Below are positions 8,827 to 18,549 of a DNA stretch of 64,000 nucleotides, piece after piece. Each line of letters starts with the position of its first letter. Position 1 is the first letter of the stretch. A program made the translations under genes and the position numbers. The DNA is from Renibacterium salmoninarum ATCC 33209 (lineage in GTDB: Bacteria; Actinomycetota; Actinomycetes; Actinomycetales; Micrococcaceae), in assembly GCF_000018885.1 (NCBI RefSeq), contig NC_010168.1:558001-622000 (forward strand), read 5' to 3'. The notes below the pieces were generated by a model. The model worked only from the letters and a program-made list of their open reading frames with translations. It ran no database searches and was not told the origin of the DNA.

Positions 8827-10228
8827 CGACGCCAGCCCCAGATTCCCAGCAAAAGCACCGATGCAACAAGCAGCGCAACTCTGGCGATCACTAGTGCGCC
8901 CGGTAGCGGCGTGGCGAGAAATACCATCGTCAAAGCCAACACCACGATGAATATTCGAATCTCCCACTCAGCAGAATAAACGGCAAAAGTAAGAAGGCGT
9001 ACCAAACGTAATTGGGACTGACTACCAGCAGAATGACGGAGATCAGCAATGCTTGACCATCCCAAGGCCTGCTCGGGTCAGTACGCCGCCAGATAACAAT
9101 AGCCAGCGCTAGCAGAATGAGTGCCCCCACCACAACCGCGGTTTTTTGCGGAAAGATCAGCGTGAGTAAGGCAAAACGAGTAGTTTGTTTGTCTGAGTCG
9201 TAGCCTTCTTCGTTCAGATATCCCGGTAGGTAGCCCAAGACCGCTAGCCCGGAGAGCAAAACATACGGCACATAAAGCAGCGCAAAAGTGCCTAAAGAGG
9301 TAGCTATAAAATGCCAAGGTTTGCGGTAGAGCATGCCAGGGGCCGCTACAACGGGAATCAGTTTCGCCGCAACGGCTGCGCCAAAGGCAACTCCGGAGCT
9401 GAGGACCTCGCCCCGAGCTAGGCACACCACCGCGAGCAATAATAAAGCCGAGCCGATTAAATCGACGTGGGCGTTGTTGATGCCTTCGAAAATTAGCAGT
9501 GGGCTCCATGCCCACCAGGCAACGCGATCCAGCGGTAGTGTTGAACGTCGAGACAAACGCAGCAATCCCGCGGTTACGCCCAGACCAACCAACAGGCCAG
9601 CAAGCTGGAAACCAATAAAGCCTACTTCTGCTGGCAGCGCTAACCGGACCAGGAAGAAATAGATTTCGGCGCTCGGCGGGTAGATAGTGGGCACATTTGG
9701 CCGGTTTACCGCGTAGCACTCGCCGGCCGTGCGCTCCGCAATGGCCGGGAAAATGCTTGCATCACAGTCGCCTTTAGCCGTTTCCGGTTGAAACAGCCAA
9801 GATGGTCGGAGCGCACTGAGCGCCGGATCAGCGGGCACCCGATCGTACGGAGAGATACCCGCTTTTTGTACGATGCCGTCCCAGGCATAGCGCGCAGAGT
9901 CATTACTTGTGGAGGGCGCAGCACTCAGCGCCGCAGCACCCATGAGCAAGGAACCCAGCAAGATCACTACCGTGCCGAGCCGTCGTGCCTTCGGGCTGGC
10001 TCCGTCCCGAGGTAGCGCCTTTCGTAGCGCGAAGATTGCCAGGATGAAAACCAACCAACAGGCCATGGTGAGTAGAAGCATTGCGATGCTGGATTGGTCT
10101 GAACGGCGCTGCAATCCCGGCACCAACCAGGACCAACGGACCAGATCAACAGTGCACCAAATCATCGCTGAAAGCAGCACGACCAAAGCTACTGAGGCCC
10201 ACAGCCAGGGCTTTTTGATCGAATGCAT
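8751..10228 (-). pseudogene. GT87-like membrane glycosyltransferase (DUF2029), frameshifted near the C-terminus
   Basis: This polytopic membrane protein of about 490 residues resembles polyprenyl-phosphate-dependent (GT-C) mannosyltransferases of the DUF2029/GT87 type, including IYPPSAEIYFFLVRLA and the repeated hydrophobic helices. The start is taken at ATG 10228; an upstream start at 10366 would overlap the divergent gene. The first frame stops at 8930. The last helices and basic tail (WRRQRPGR) continue in another frame to 8751. The shift lies around 8975-8990 (one base missing). The final TM region is lost in the main product, so activity is doubtful. Confidence 0.75.
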
Positions 10229-10339
10229 GATTACAGCCTGCCGTATCCGGCCCGTTGAACTCTGGCTTTGCGCGGCATCGTTCGGTTTTCGTAATGACTG
10301 GACCGGGATTTCTAGCCGCACTGGTGGTCTGATGAATAG

Positions 10340-11503
10340 ATGGACCGGATGACGCGTTTTCTCCAATCACGTATGGAGGGGGTTTCTGCGCGTCTACATT
10401 CTCCGGTGCGGTCCACCCGCTTGGTAGTAGTACTTGGACGCCTGTTAGGCCCGGCGTTCTTGATTTGCTTCGGCACCGGAATTTTTTCGCATTATTTACA
10501 AGAGCCCGGCGATGCGACATTTTTTCTGACCAGACCAGTTTGGATCTATCAACTGACCCAAGGCATCCACATAACTGTTGGTATTGCCGCGATTCCGCTG
10601 CTGTTAGCAAAACTCTGGACGGTCTACCCCGAGTTACTCAAATGGCCGCCGATTAAGAATGTTTGGCACGCACTTGAACGTGCTTCGATCGCCTTATTCG
10701 TCTCAGCTTCGCTCATCGAACTGACCATCGGGCTGATTAATACCTATAAGTGGTATCCCTGGCCTTTCCCGTTCCGGCAGACGCATTATTGGCTAGCATG
10801 GATCATCGTGGGTTCCTTGGCGCTACATATTGCGGTCAAGCTGCCGCTCATTGTGGAGCACTGGCGTAAACGTCCAGAGCACGCTGGCGCGCCACGGCCG
10901 GCGGGGCGATGGTCACGCCGAGGTTTCCTGGCCGCCGTCGGACTCGGTTCCGTAGCTTTAGTGGTGACCACGGCTGGTCAATCCTTTGCTTGGCTGGCGC
11001 CATTCAACATCTTTGCGCCTCGCAAGATGGGTACCGGTCCGCAGTCCATTCCAGTGAACAGAACCGCTTCAGAAGCCCGGGTAGAGAAGCTAGCTGCCGA
11101 TCCGCTCTGGGCTTTGCATATCAATTTCCGCGATCAGCTTGCGGCGTACACGTTGGAGCAGCTTAAAGCCATGCCGCTCAGCGAGCACAACTTGCCCATA
11201 GCCTGTGTGGAAGGTTGGAGCCAGTACGCCAACTGGCGGGGCGTGCCCATCCGGAATTTGATCGCGTTGGTCGGGGCGCCCGCTGATTCGCTGCTGAAAA
11301 TTACCTCACTGGAACCTGACGGCGGTTATCGGATTATGACCATGCCGGCCGCCTATACCGAGGACGAGCAAACCCTGGTCGCCCTCCAGCTCAATGGTGA
11401 AACGCTAGATATGGACCACGGTTACCCGGCTCGGATCATTGCCCCTGGCCGTCCTGGGGTTTTGCAGACTAAATGGCTCAAAAGTGTCGAGGTGCTTGGA
11501 TGA
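10340..11503 (+). CDS. Membrane-anchored sulfite-oxidase-like molybdopterin oxidoreductase (first copy)
   Basis: This 387-residue protein has about four TM helices in the N-terminal half, with histidines resembling a cytochrome b-type anchor. A twin-arginine-like SRRGFLAAVG then precedes a fifth hydrophobic segment, followed by an oxidoreductase molybdopterin-binding domain. The conserved Mo ligand is C289 in IACVEGWSQYANW. The Moco domain should face outside. The substrate is unknown. ATG 10349 and ATG 10373 are alternative starts, and no clear SD is seen. It overlaps the next gene by ATGA, so both are one operon. Confidence 0.85.
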   Translation: MDRMTRFLQSRMEGVSARLHSPVRSTRLVVVLGRLLGPAFLICFGTGIFSHYLQEPGDATFFLTRPVWIYQLTQGIHITVGIAAIPLLLAKLWTVYPELLKWPPIKNVWHALERASIALFVSASLIELTIGLINTYKWYPWPFPFRQTHYWLAWIIVGSLALHIAVKLPLIVEHWRKRPEHAGAPRPAGRWSRRGFLAAVGLGSVALVVTTAGQSFAWLAPFNIFAPRKMGTGPQSIPVNRTASEARVEKLAADPLWALHINFRDQLAAYTLEQLKAMPLSEHNLPIACVEGWSQYANWRGVPIRNLIALVGAPADSLLKITSLEPDGGYRIMTMPAAYTEDEQTLVALQLNGETLDMDHGYPARIIAPGRPGVLQTKWLKSVEVLG

Positions 11504-11967
11504 AACGACTGGCAGCTAAGCGAGCAGTAGTGATTAGCCGGACGACGGCGATTCGGTTGGGCTTGGGTGGGATAGGCCTGATGGCGATTGCCGTTGGCAT
11601 CCTGGGCTTGCCTACTCAGCTGGAGTTCAAACAAATCGTCGGTTTGATCAGTTGGTTTGCGGCAGCGCTGGTACTGCACGATGGTATTTTGGTTCCGCTG
11701 AGCTATCTGGTTGGCATGGGATTGCGTCGGTTTAGCTACGGCCTGCGACCGGTTTGCGCAGCGATTATTCGCGCCGCGCTACTGATCGGCGCGGTAGTGA
11801 CCTTGATTTGCATCCCGTTGTTGAAAGCGCAACAGGTGGCAAGAAACGAATCGGTTCTGGTGGATGACTATGGGCTGAACCTTTTATTGTTCTGGTTGGC
11901 ACTAGCGGTTGTTACTGCGGCGTCGATCTTGATTTTGGAACGACGTGCCAAAAAGGTGAAGCAATAA
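11500..11967 (+). CDS. Small polytopic membrane protein coupled to the molybdoenzyme
   Basis: A 155-residue protein of unknown function has about four TM helices separated by short basic loops and a charged C-terminus (ERRAKKVKQ). ATG 11500 overlaps the upstream stop (ATGA), which argues for translational coupling to the molybdoenzyme and a role as its membrane partner. An upstream in-frame start would reach into the previous gene. No catalytic motif is visible. Confidence 0.8.
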   Translation: MKRLAAKRAVVISRTTAIRLGLGGIGLMAIAVGILGLPTQLEFKQIVGLISWFAAALVLHDGILVPLSYLVGMGLRRFSYGLRPVCAAIIRAALLIGAVVTLICIPLLKAQQVARNESVLVDDYGLNLLLFWLALAVVTAASILILERRAKKVKQ

Positions 11968-11981
11968 CGCAACGCTTTTCG

Positions 11982-12664
11982 TTAGCGGCTCAACACGCTG
12001 ATTTTGCGACCACCCTGCTCGATACATCGAACTAAGTGCCAGCCAATTTCTGCACCGAGCCGATGTAAAGCGTCGGCACCGAGCCGGGCCCAGTCGAACA
12101 CTTCGCTGCTCCGCCCGGCTGAATCGATCAGCACGGCCTGGTACTGCGCCACGTTATTCATCACTGGATCGGTCTCGACAAATAGGGTTGCGCCTGGTGC
12201 CGCGACTTCAAATAGCCGTTGCAATAGGTTGGCCGGATTGCCGCCAATGCCAATGTTTCCGTCTAATAGCAGCAAGCTGTCGTAACCGCCCTCGCCCGGA
12301 ACGGTAGCAAAAATGGATTGATGAAAAACCGCGGCACCACGAGATTGTGCCCGGTGGGCCGCTTGGCTGCTCGAGTCGATCCCGTAGGCACGAATCCCTT
12401 TTGTCTCGGCGGCAAAAGCATCCGGCCCGGACCGCAACCAATGTCCAAAAGCGAACCTTCAAGGCCTAAGAGCAACGATTGTTCAAAATCGTCGGCTTCC
12501 ACGAGCCAATCCTGCACGCGGTAATGCACCGCTGGCACCGCGCCTTGCACGTCGAGCACACTGAGTTGGCCGTGGCCATGCCGAAGCGCCAAGGCGTAAG
12601 GTTCGCCAGAACCTTGGCCAAATTGTCGCTCGCTTGACGAACCGGATATCGGTTGTGCACTCAT
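11982..12664 (-). pseudogene. Class I SAM-dependent methyltransferase, frameshifted
   Basis: The start at 12664 overlaps the upstream stop (ATGA) and the reading frame contains the SAM-binding motif LLDIGCGPGRM. Directly after that motif the family sequence continues in another frame (AFAAETKGIRAYGIDSSS through LLLLDGNIGIGGNP) to 11982. One base is missing near 12415-12421. Without the shift the protein would be about 227 residues. It is third in a GT2 - DUF2064 transferase - methyltransferase operon. The acceptor is unknown. Confidence 0.8.
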
Positions 12665-13341
12665 CGATTGACTCCTTGGCTATTGGCCATTTCAACGTTC
12701 AATGCCTCAACGTAGTTGGCAAATTCGCTACCGGGACATTGGCTCGCCACATACTGGGCGTCGTTGAAATAATCCACATCACGCAACGCCGGCAGCGTAC
12801 CTACGGTTAGCCCGGCCGCTTCGAGTCGAGCGAGCTGCACCCGCCCGGTATCCGCGCTGGACATTGGTACGCCCAGGATGAGTTCCGGATCCGGAGTTGC
12901 CAGCGCTAGGGCCCAGAACCCGCCGTCATCTGCGGGGCCAAACCAAGCGTCATATTCGGCGGAATCACCGGACCAATCAGAAAGCAGCGGCTGCAACGCA
13001 GCGGCGTCGAGCTGCGGGGTGTCCATGCCCACAATCAACAGCGGGCCAGTGACCGCGGAGCAGATTGCCGCCAGGCGCGCATCTAAGCCGCCCGAACCTT
13101 GCGGGACTACGGTGAAGCCTTCTCGATCAACCGAGGTCGGGGTGCCGTCAAAAATTAATAGTCGCTGCTGAGCTGGAAGCTTTCGCACAGTTCGCAATGT
13201 TTGGCTCAGGCTACTTTGCGCTAGCGCAGCTCCTTGAGCTGGTTCAAGCGGGGGAGTTAGCCTAGTTTTGACGTTTCCCGGCAAGCATTCTTTGGCAATT
13301 ACCGTGATGCTCAGCTGGTTCACTCGGCTTGGCTGGCTCAT
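12661..13341 (-). CDS. DUF2064 / TIGR04282-type nucleotidyl- or glycosyltransferase
   Basis: This 226-residue GT-A-like protein has KECLPGNVKTRLTPPL at the N-terminus, GMDTPQL in the middle and FGPADDGGFWALAL as the family hallmark, all typical of DUF2064 (TIGR04282, often labelled an arsenosugar-associated transferase). ATG 13341 overlaps the upstream gene by ATGA and is preferred to the upstream 13374. Its operon partners are a GT2 and a methyltransferase. The substrate is not known and the arsenosugar label is not proven here. Confidence 0.85.
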   Translation of the reverse strand: MSQPSRVNQLSITVIAKECLPGNVKTRLTPPLEPAQGAALAQSSLSQTLRTVRKLPAQQRLLIFDGTPTSVDREGFTVVPQGSGGLDARLAAICSAVTGPLLIVGMDTPQLDAAALQPLLSDWSGDSAEYDAWFGPADDGGFWALALATPDPELILGVPMSSADTGRVQLARLEAAGLTVGTLPALRDVDYFNDAQYVASQCPGSEFANYVEALNVEMANSQGVNR

Positions 13342-13994
13342 GAGTACGCTCGCAAGTGCCGTGACATGTCCCATACTGCGTTGAACGTGCCTCGTACCGT
13401 ACCGGTGACCTTGGACTTGCCTTCGCGTGGTCGGTAGGGCGTGGGTTGTTCGATGATTTTCAAACCGGCTCGATGCGCAGAGAGCACCATTTCCAAAGGG
13501 TAGCCGCTACATCGGTCTTGAAGATTCAAATCGAGGAGATCTTGTCTGTTTGCCAGCCGTAGCGGGCCCATATCACTGAGCCGGTACCCGGTTTTTGATC
13601 TAATCTGTTGGGCCAAGAACTTATTGGCAAGCCGGGCATGCAAAGGCCAAGCGCCACGTTCTGGTTTGCGTGCGCCAATCACCATATCGGCAGCGCCAGA
13701 TGCCAATAGCGTGCGAAAGCCGTCCAGAAGTCCTGGATCGAGTGAAGCATCTGCATCACAAAAGGCAACCAGCGGAGCCGTTGCAGCCAAAAGACCCGCA
13801 TGTGCGGCACTGCCGAAGCCGCGTCGCGGTTCGTGCACCACGAGTGCGCCAGCCGCGGCAGCGATTTCAGCTGAGCCGTCAGTACTGCCGTTATCGACCA
13901 CGATGGCGCGGGAATTCTTGGGCAGAGCCGCTAGCACGATGGGCAATGCTGCCGCTTCGTCCAGACAAGGAAAAACGATATCGATCTGCTTCAC
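13338..13994 (-). CDS. Family 2 glycosyltransferase
   Basis: This 218-residue GT-A transferase has FPCLDEAAALP, VVDNGSTDGS and the FCDADASLDPG metal-binding region, the pattern of dolichol/polyprenyl-phosphate sugar transferases and cytosolic GT2 enzymes. It has no TM helix, so it acts on the cytosolic side. It is first of three overlapping minus-strand genes and divergent from the response regulator at 14117. The donor sugar cannot be read from the sequence. Confidence 0.88.
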   Translation of the reverse strand: MKQIDIVFPCLDEAAALPIVLAALPKNSRAIVVDNGSTDGSAEIAAAAGALVVHEPRRGFGSAAHAGLLAATAPLVAFCDADASLDPGLLDGFRTLLASGAADMVIGARKPERGAWPLHARLANKFLAQQIRSKTGYRLSDMGPLRLANRQDLLDLNLQDRCSGYPLEMVLSAHRAGLKIIEQPTPYRPREGKSKVTGTVRGTFNAVWDMSRHLRAYS

Positions 13995-14116
13995 TCTTCG
14001 ACCGTAGATTCTCAGCCACCTTGCGCGCCCCCGTAATTCATTACGGCACCAGGACAGTTACCCTACTAGGCCCTTGTTGGCCTTCCTAAAGCGGCTCAGA
14101 TACCTATGCTGGAAGA

Positions 14117-14842
14117 GTGAATATGCCGCAGGGGCCGGCCACCCCGGAAGTGGGCAACCGAAAGATCCTTCTTGTCGAGGACGAGGAGTTGATCGCTCAA
14201 GTCGTGCGCGACTATCTTGTCAAAGCTGGTTACCAAGTTGAACTAGCTAATGATGGCTTCACTGCTTTGCACTTGGCTTCCGCATCAAACCCGGACCTCA
14301 TCATCTTGGATCGGATGCTGCCGGGACTAGACGGTGCAGAGGTTTGCCGTCGGATCAGACAGACCATGAGTATGCCGATTATTCTGCTTACCGCCCTTGG
14401 CACCGAAGACGATCGTATTCTGGGCTTGGAAATGGGTGCCGATGATTACGTGACAAAGCCGGTTTCGCCGCGTGAACTGGTCTTGAGAGTCAATTCAGTG
14501 CTTCGGCGCAGTGTCAAAGAATTCACTCCGGAGCCTGTCGTCGAATTGGCCGGATTTGTGCTTAACCCGGCTTCGCGGGTAGTGAGTTTGAATGGCGTTG
14601 ACCTTGCTTTGACGGCGCGCGAGTTTGATTTACTGGCGTTTTTCTTACGCCGGCCCAACCAGGTGTTTAGCCGGGAGGATCTTATCCGGGCCGTCTGGGG
14701 TTGGGACTTTGGCGATTTATCTACGGTGACCGTGCACGTACGTCGTTTGCGGGAAAAGATTGAGCAAAACCCTACGCAGCCGCTGCTTTTGCACACGGTG
14801 CGGGGTCTGGGTTACCGCTTCGATGTGCCTGGAGCGGCTTAA
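14117..14842 (+). CDS. OmpR-family response regulator
   Basis: The 241-residue regulator has a receiver domain with the acidic pocket ED(21-22), phospho-acceptor D65, and the conserved Thr and Lys in LLTALG and YVTKPVSPREL. A winged-helix DNA-binding domain follows (VHVRRLREKIE...RGLGYRF). The start is GTG 14117, with ATG 14123 possible. The cognate kinase gene begins around its stop codon. It is divergent from the glycosyltransferase operon and upstream of the second molybdoenzyme, which it probably regulates. Confidence 0.93.
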   Translation: MNMPQGPATPEVGNRKILLVEDEELIAQVVRDYLVKAGYQVELANDGFTALHLASASNPDLIILDRMLPGLDGAEVCRRIRQTMSMPIILLTALGTEDDRILGLEMGADDYVTKPVSPRELVLRVNSVLRRSVKEFTPEPVVELAGFVLNPASRVVSLNGVDLALTAREFDLLAFFLRRPNQVFSREDLIRAVWGWDFGDLSTVTVHVRRLREKIEQNPTQPLLLHTVRGLGYRFDVPGAA

Positions 14843-14877
14843 CGGCCTGGTCGCAGTTCCTGGTAATCCTTTCCTGG

Positions 14878-15953
14878 GTGCTCGGTTGGGCGGTTGCGAT
14901 TGGCGCGCTTACCCTGGTCGCACTCCGGTTGCTCAGACGAGCGTCAATCGTGGTGCAAATCTGCCTTGTGGTGGTTGCCACGGTGGCGGTCTTGGTAACG
15001 GGCTGAATTCGATGTTTATCTCTGCGAAAGACGTTGAGTTCCTTTGGTACATCCTTGCGGTGGCTGCTGCGGTCGCCCTAGTAGTTGCCTTGGTATTAGG
15101 ACTGGGCCTTTCGCGTTACACCTCCGGGCTGACCAAAGCAGCGCACAACATTGGCTTGGGGCAAACCGTGGCACCGAAGAAACTTATGAGCTCGGAACTA
15201 GCTGGCTTAGCAACTGAACTGCAAGCCACGAGCGAAAAACTTGATGAATCACGACGTCGTGAAGCGGCCATGGAGGAGGCCAGGCGAGAGCTAGTCTCCT
15301 GGGTGTCGCATGATTTGCGAACTCCGCTAGCAAGTATGAAAGCGATGACCGAAGCGCTTGAAGACGGCGTGGTCACAGACGTCTCTGGCTACCATCGCAA
15401 GATTATTGCGCAAGCTGATCAAATGGCTGTTCTGGTCAATGACTTACTGGAGCTGTCAAAGATTCAATCGGGTTCGCTGACGTTAAATACTGGGCCAATT
15501 GACCTTTATGACCTGGTCTCTGACGCTATTGCAGATCTGGCGCCGTTGGCTGCAGCGAAAAGCATCCAGATTGACGGCAAAGCGGTAATCTCCACTGTGG
15601 TCAACGCCGATAGCGCACTCATTTGCCGAATGATCCGAAACCTTATTGTGAATGCCATTAGCTACTCGCCCGAACGGTCCGTGATCAGTCTCTCGAGCGG
15701 AATGCATGGTGATAGCGTCGAGATTGTCGTGCGCGATCAATGCGGAGGCATCGATCCTGCGGACCTAGACCGGCTGTTCGACATGGGTTGGCGTAAAAGC
15801 ACCGAACGGTCTAAATCTGCCTTCAGCGGCGCTGGCGTTGGTCTCAGTACAGTCGCAGGAATTGTGGCCGCTCATCACGGCCAAGTGACCGTAGACAATA
15901 CCGAAGATGGCTGCCGATTCATCGTCCGAATTCCTTATGAGGTGAAAGCATGA
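14878..15953 (+). pseudogene. Sensor histidine kinase with a frameshift after its first TM segment
   Basis: The kinase core is intact from about 15010. It contains a TM helix, a HAMP-like linker, the H-box SHDLRTP, N-box NLIVNAISYSP, and G-box FSGAGVGLST to AHHGQVTV. The expected first TM segment (WVLGWAVAIGALTLVALRLL and a second hydrophobic run) is in another frame, which ends at TGA just after 15000. One G appears lost in GGG at about 14998-15003. No ATG is seen for the N-terminal frame; GTG 14878 is a guess. The core could still be made from ATG 15012 as a kinase with one TM helix. It overlaps the next gene by ATGA. Confidence 0.78.
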
Positions 15954-17479
15954 GGCGGCAAACTAATCGTTGGGCCTTTTTGAGCGGACTCCTGGCAGTT
16001 GGCGTAGCGGTGCTGGTTGGCGAACTCATTGCCGCCTGGCTGAGCCCGTCGATTTCTCCGGTGACCGCAGTTGGCGGTTCGGTCATCGACGCGTTGCCAC
16101 CCGGGGTCAAAGATTGGGCAATTTCACTCTTTGGCACAGCAGACAAAACAGTTTTCATCTCAGTTATGGCCCTAGCGATTGGTATTTTGGCTGGTCTGGC
16201 TGGCGTCCTTGAATCGCGACGTCGATACTGGGGTGTCGTCGGTATTGCCGCGTTCGGGGTTTTGGGCGCAGTCTCTGTTTTGAGCCGCGCGCAGGGCAGC
16301 GTGGTAGCCGCGGCAGCACCAGTAGTCGTTGCGGTGCTGGGCATCATTTTATTGCGGGCTTTCATCGATCGCTTAGTTGCCTGGCAAAGCCAGCCAGAAG
16401 CCAGCAATGGTGTGCAGCGGAGAGTCTTTTTACGCACGCTCAGCTTCGGGGCTGCCGGTGCGGTCATCGCTGGTTTGGTGACCGGGGTGGTGCGCGGCTC
16501 GCTTGCGAGCTACCAAGCGGCGCGAGACAAACTGCGCCTGCCCACACCCAGCCAGGCAGCAGCACCAATTCCGGCCGGTGCGCAACTAGAGCTTGCCGGC
16601 CTTGAGCCTTTGGTGACGCCTAACGAGGGGTTTTACCGAATAGACACTGCGTTGTCAGTTCCGGTGATCAATCCGGATAACTGGCAACTTAAAGTCACCG
16701 GCATGGTTGACCGAGAAGTGACGATCAGCATGGCGGAATTACTCAGTCAGCCGATGATTGAGCAGTACGTAACTATCGCCTGCGTCTCCAACGAAGTTGG
16801 CGGAAACCTGATTGGCAACGCTCGCTGGCTGGGCTGGCCGGTACGAGAGCTGCTTGCCAAGGCAGGAGTCAAAGCAGGGGCGGATATGGTGCTTTCGCGC
16901 TCGCAGGACGGCTTTACCGCGAGTACACCCCTGGAAGCGCTCACCGACGATCGCGGTTCGATTATCGCCGTCGGTATGAACAGTGAACTATTGCCCTTGG
17001 AACATGGCTTCCCGGCACGCATGATTGTGCCAGGGCTGTACGGCTACGTCTCGGCAACCAAGTGGATCACTGAACTCAAGGTCACAACTTTTGCCGCGGA
17101 CCTGGCGTATTGGTCCACTCGCGGCTGGTCTGATCATGGTCCGATCAAACAATCGTCGCGGATTGACACGCCGCGTAGCGGTGCTTCGGTGACTTCAGGG
17201 GAGCTGGCGATTGGCGGTTCAGCCTGGGCCCAGACTAAGGGAATATCTGCCGTAGAAGTCCAGGTTGACTATGGCGGCTGGCAGCGAGCCGAGCTGGCAG
17301 CGGGTATTTCGGCAGATACTTGGGTGCAATGGAAAGCTTCCGTGGCCTTGCCACCAGGCCAGCACACCGTCCAAGTTCGTTCCACCGATGCCGCTGGAAA
17401 TTTGCAGAGTGCGCAAATTGCGCCGCCCGCGCCGGATGGGTCCAGCGGATATCACTCGATCCGAGTCAGCGCAAAGTAG
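15950..17479 (+). CDS. Membrane-anchored sulfite-oxidase-like molybdopterin oxidoreductase (second copy)
   Basis: This 509-residue protein has four TM helices near the N-terminus and a twin-arginine-like RRVFLRTLSFG at about residue 162, which precedes a further hydrophobic segment. It then has a molybdopterin-binding domain (Mo ligand C278 in IACVSNEVGGN) and a C-terminal Mo-co dimerisation/Ig-like domain (ISAVEVQVDYGGW). It shares the architecture of the 10340 protein but is longer and only distantly similar. It is coupled to the kinase by ATGA, forming a regulator-kinase-molybdoenzyme operon. The substrate is unknown. Confidence 0.9.
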   Translation: MRRQTNRWAFLSGLLAVGVAVLVGELIAAWLSPSISPVTAVGGSVIDALPPGVKDWAISLFGTADKTVFISVMALAIGILAGLAGVLESRRRYWGVVGIAAFGVLGAVSVLSRAQGSVVAAAAPVVVAVLGIILLRAFIDRLVAWQSQPEASNGVQRRVFLRTLSFGAAGAVIAGLVTGVVRGSLASYQAARDKLRLPTPSQAAAPIPAGAQLELAGLEPLVTPNEGFYRIDTALSVPVINPDNWQLKVTGMVDREVTISMAELLSQPMIEQYVTIACVSNEVGGNLIGNARWLGWPVRELLAKAGVKAGADMVLSRSQDGFTASTPLEALTDDRGSIIAVGMNSELLPLEHGFPARMIVPGLYGYVSATKWITELKVTTFAADLAYWSTRGWSDHGPIKQSSRIDTPRSGASVTSGELAIGGSAWAQTKGISAVEVQVDYGGWQRAELAAGISADTWVQWKASVALPPGQHTVQVRSTDAAGNLQSAQIAPPAPDGSSGYHSIRVSAK

Positions 17480-17502
17480 TTAGCGCAAAGTACTTGGCAT
17501 GA

Positions 17503-18549
17503 TCAGTCGCGAAGTTCGGCTTGGGCGAATTGCTGCATACCCGCTTCGAAGTCCCACTTTTGCCGCCAACCTAGTTCAGCGCGGATTGATTCGGAGCTAG
17601 CGGTAATGTGCCGCACATCGCCTAGCCGGTAATCGCCCGCATGTTCAGGAGCTGGGCCGTCAGAAAGCTGAGCCAAAGTAGCGGCTAGTTCGCCGATCGT
17701 GTGCACCGTATCTGAACCAACGTTGTACGCCTGGAAGGCTGCGCCGGGTTGTTGAACTGCTTGGAGCGCAGCAACATTGGCGCTGGCGATATCTTCCACA
17801 TGAATGAAGCTACGGCGTTGCTGACCATCTTCGAAGACTTTGGGTGCCTCACCGCACGCCAGCGCCGAACGGAAAATGCTGGCGACGCCGGCGTATGGCG
17901 TGTTGCGCGGCATTCGTGGCCCATAGACATTCTGATAGCGCAGCGCAAAAGCTCGGCCGCCGACTTCCCTGGCCCAGTTTGAGGCGAGATGTTCTTGGGC
18001 AAGCTTGGAGGTTGCGTAGACGTTTCTGGGGCCCAAAAGCGCGTTTTCAGCAACTAGTTCTGGCCGCAGTAGCTCGCCAGTTACCGGGTGCCGGGGGTCG
18101 AAGATCCCGTTGCGAAGATCTTCCACGGTTCGCGGGCCGGGGCGCACTAATTCGCCGCGCGAATCAGCGTAGGCACCCTCACCGTAAACGACCATCGAAG
18201 AGGCAAGCACCAGTGTGCGTAAGCCCCTTTTGCTCATTGCGGCGAGCAATACGGCCGTTCCGTGCACATTTGCGGCAACATAATCCGGCGCGTCCTGGAA
18301 GTTCAGTCCTAAGCCCACTTTCGCCGCTTGATGCGAAACTGCGGTGACGCCGTCGAGCGGAGTTAGCACCGCATGCGGATCGGTTACCGAACCCCGAATG
18401 AGTTCTACGCCGTCGGGCAACGAAGGCGTGCTGCGGTGAACGCTGGGGTCTAGCGAATCGAGAATGCGGACTTGCCAACCTTCGGCGAGCGCGGCGTCAA
18501 TGAGGTGCGAGCCAATGAATCCGGCCCCGCCGGTTACTAGGAGCCGCAT
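17503..18549 (-). CDS. NAD-dependent epimerase/dehydratase (extended SDR)
   Basis: This 348-residue nucleotide-sugar epimerase-type SDR has Rossmann motif TGGAGFIG (residues 6-13) and catalytic YxxxK (Y178, K182) with the upstream Ser in LASSMVVYG. RSFIHVEDIA and the dimer region resemble UDP-glucose 4-epimerase-like proteins. Its start overlaps the 3' end of the MTA phosphorylase gene by 13 bases, so it follows it in one operon. It may supply a sugar donor to the nearby glycosyltransferases (inference). Confidence 0.9.
   Translation of the reverse strand: MRLLVTGGAGFIGSHLIDAALAEGWQVRILDSLDPSVHRSTPSLPDGVELIRGSVTDPHAVLTPLDGVTAVSHQAAKVGLGLNFQDAPDYVAANVHGTAVLLAAMSKRGLRTLVLASSMVVYGEGAYADSRGELVRPGPRTVEDLRNGIFDPRHPVTGELLRPELVAENALLGPRNVYATSKLAQEHLASNWAREVGGRAFALRYQNVYGPRMPRNTPYAGVASIFRSALACGEAPKVFEDGQQRRSFIHVEDIASANVAALQAVQQPGAAFQAYNVGSDTVHTIGELAATLAQLSDGPAPEHAGDYRLGDVRHITASSESIRAELGWRQKWDFEAGMQQFAQAELRD

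Noticed and set aside
10229..10366. Longer N-terminus for the GT87-like gene from 10366
   Set aside because: It would overlap the divergent molybdoenzyme start and adds polar residues before the first TM helix.
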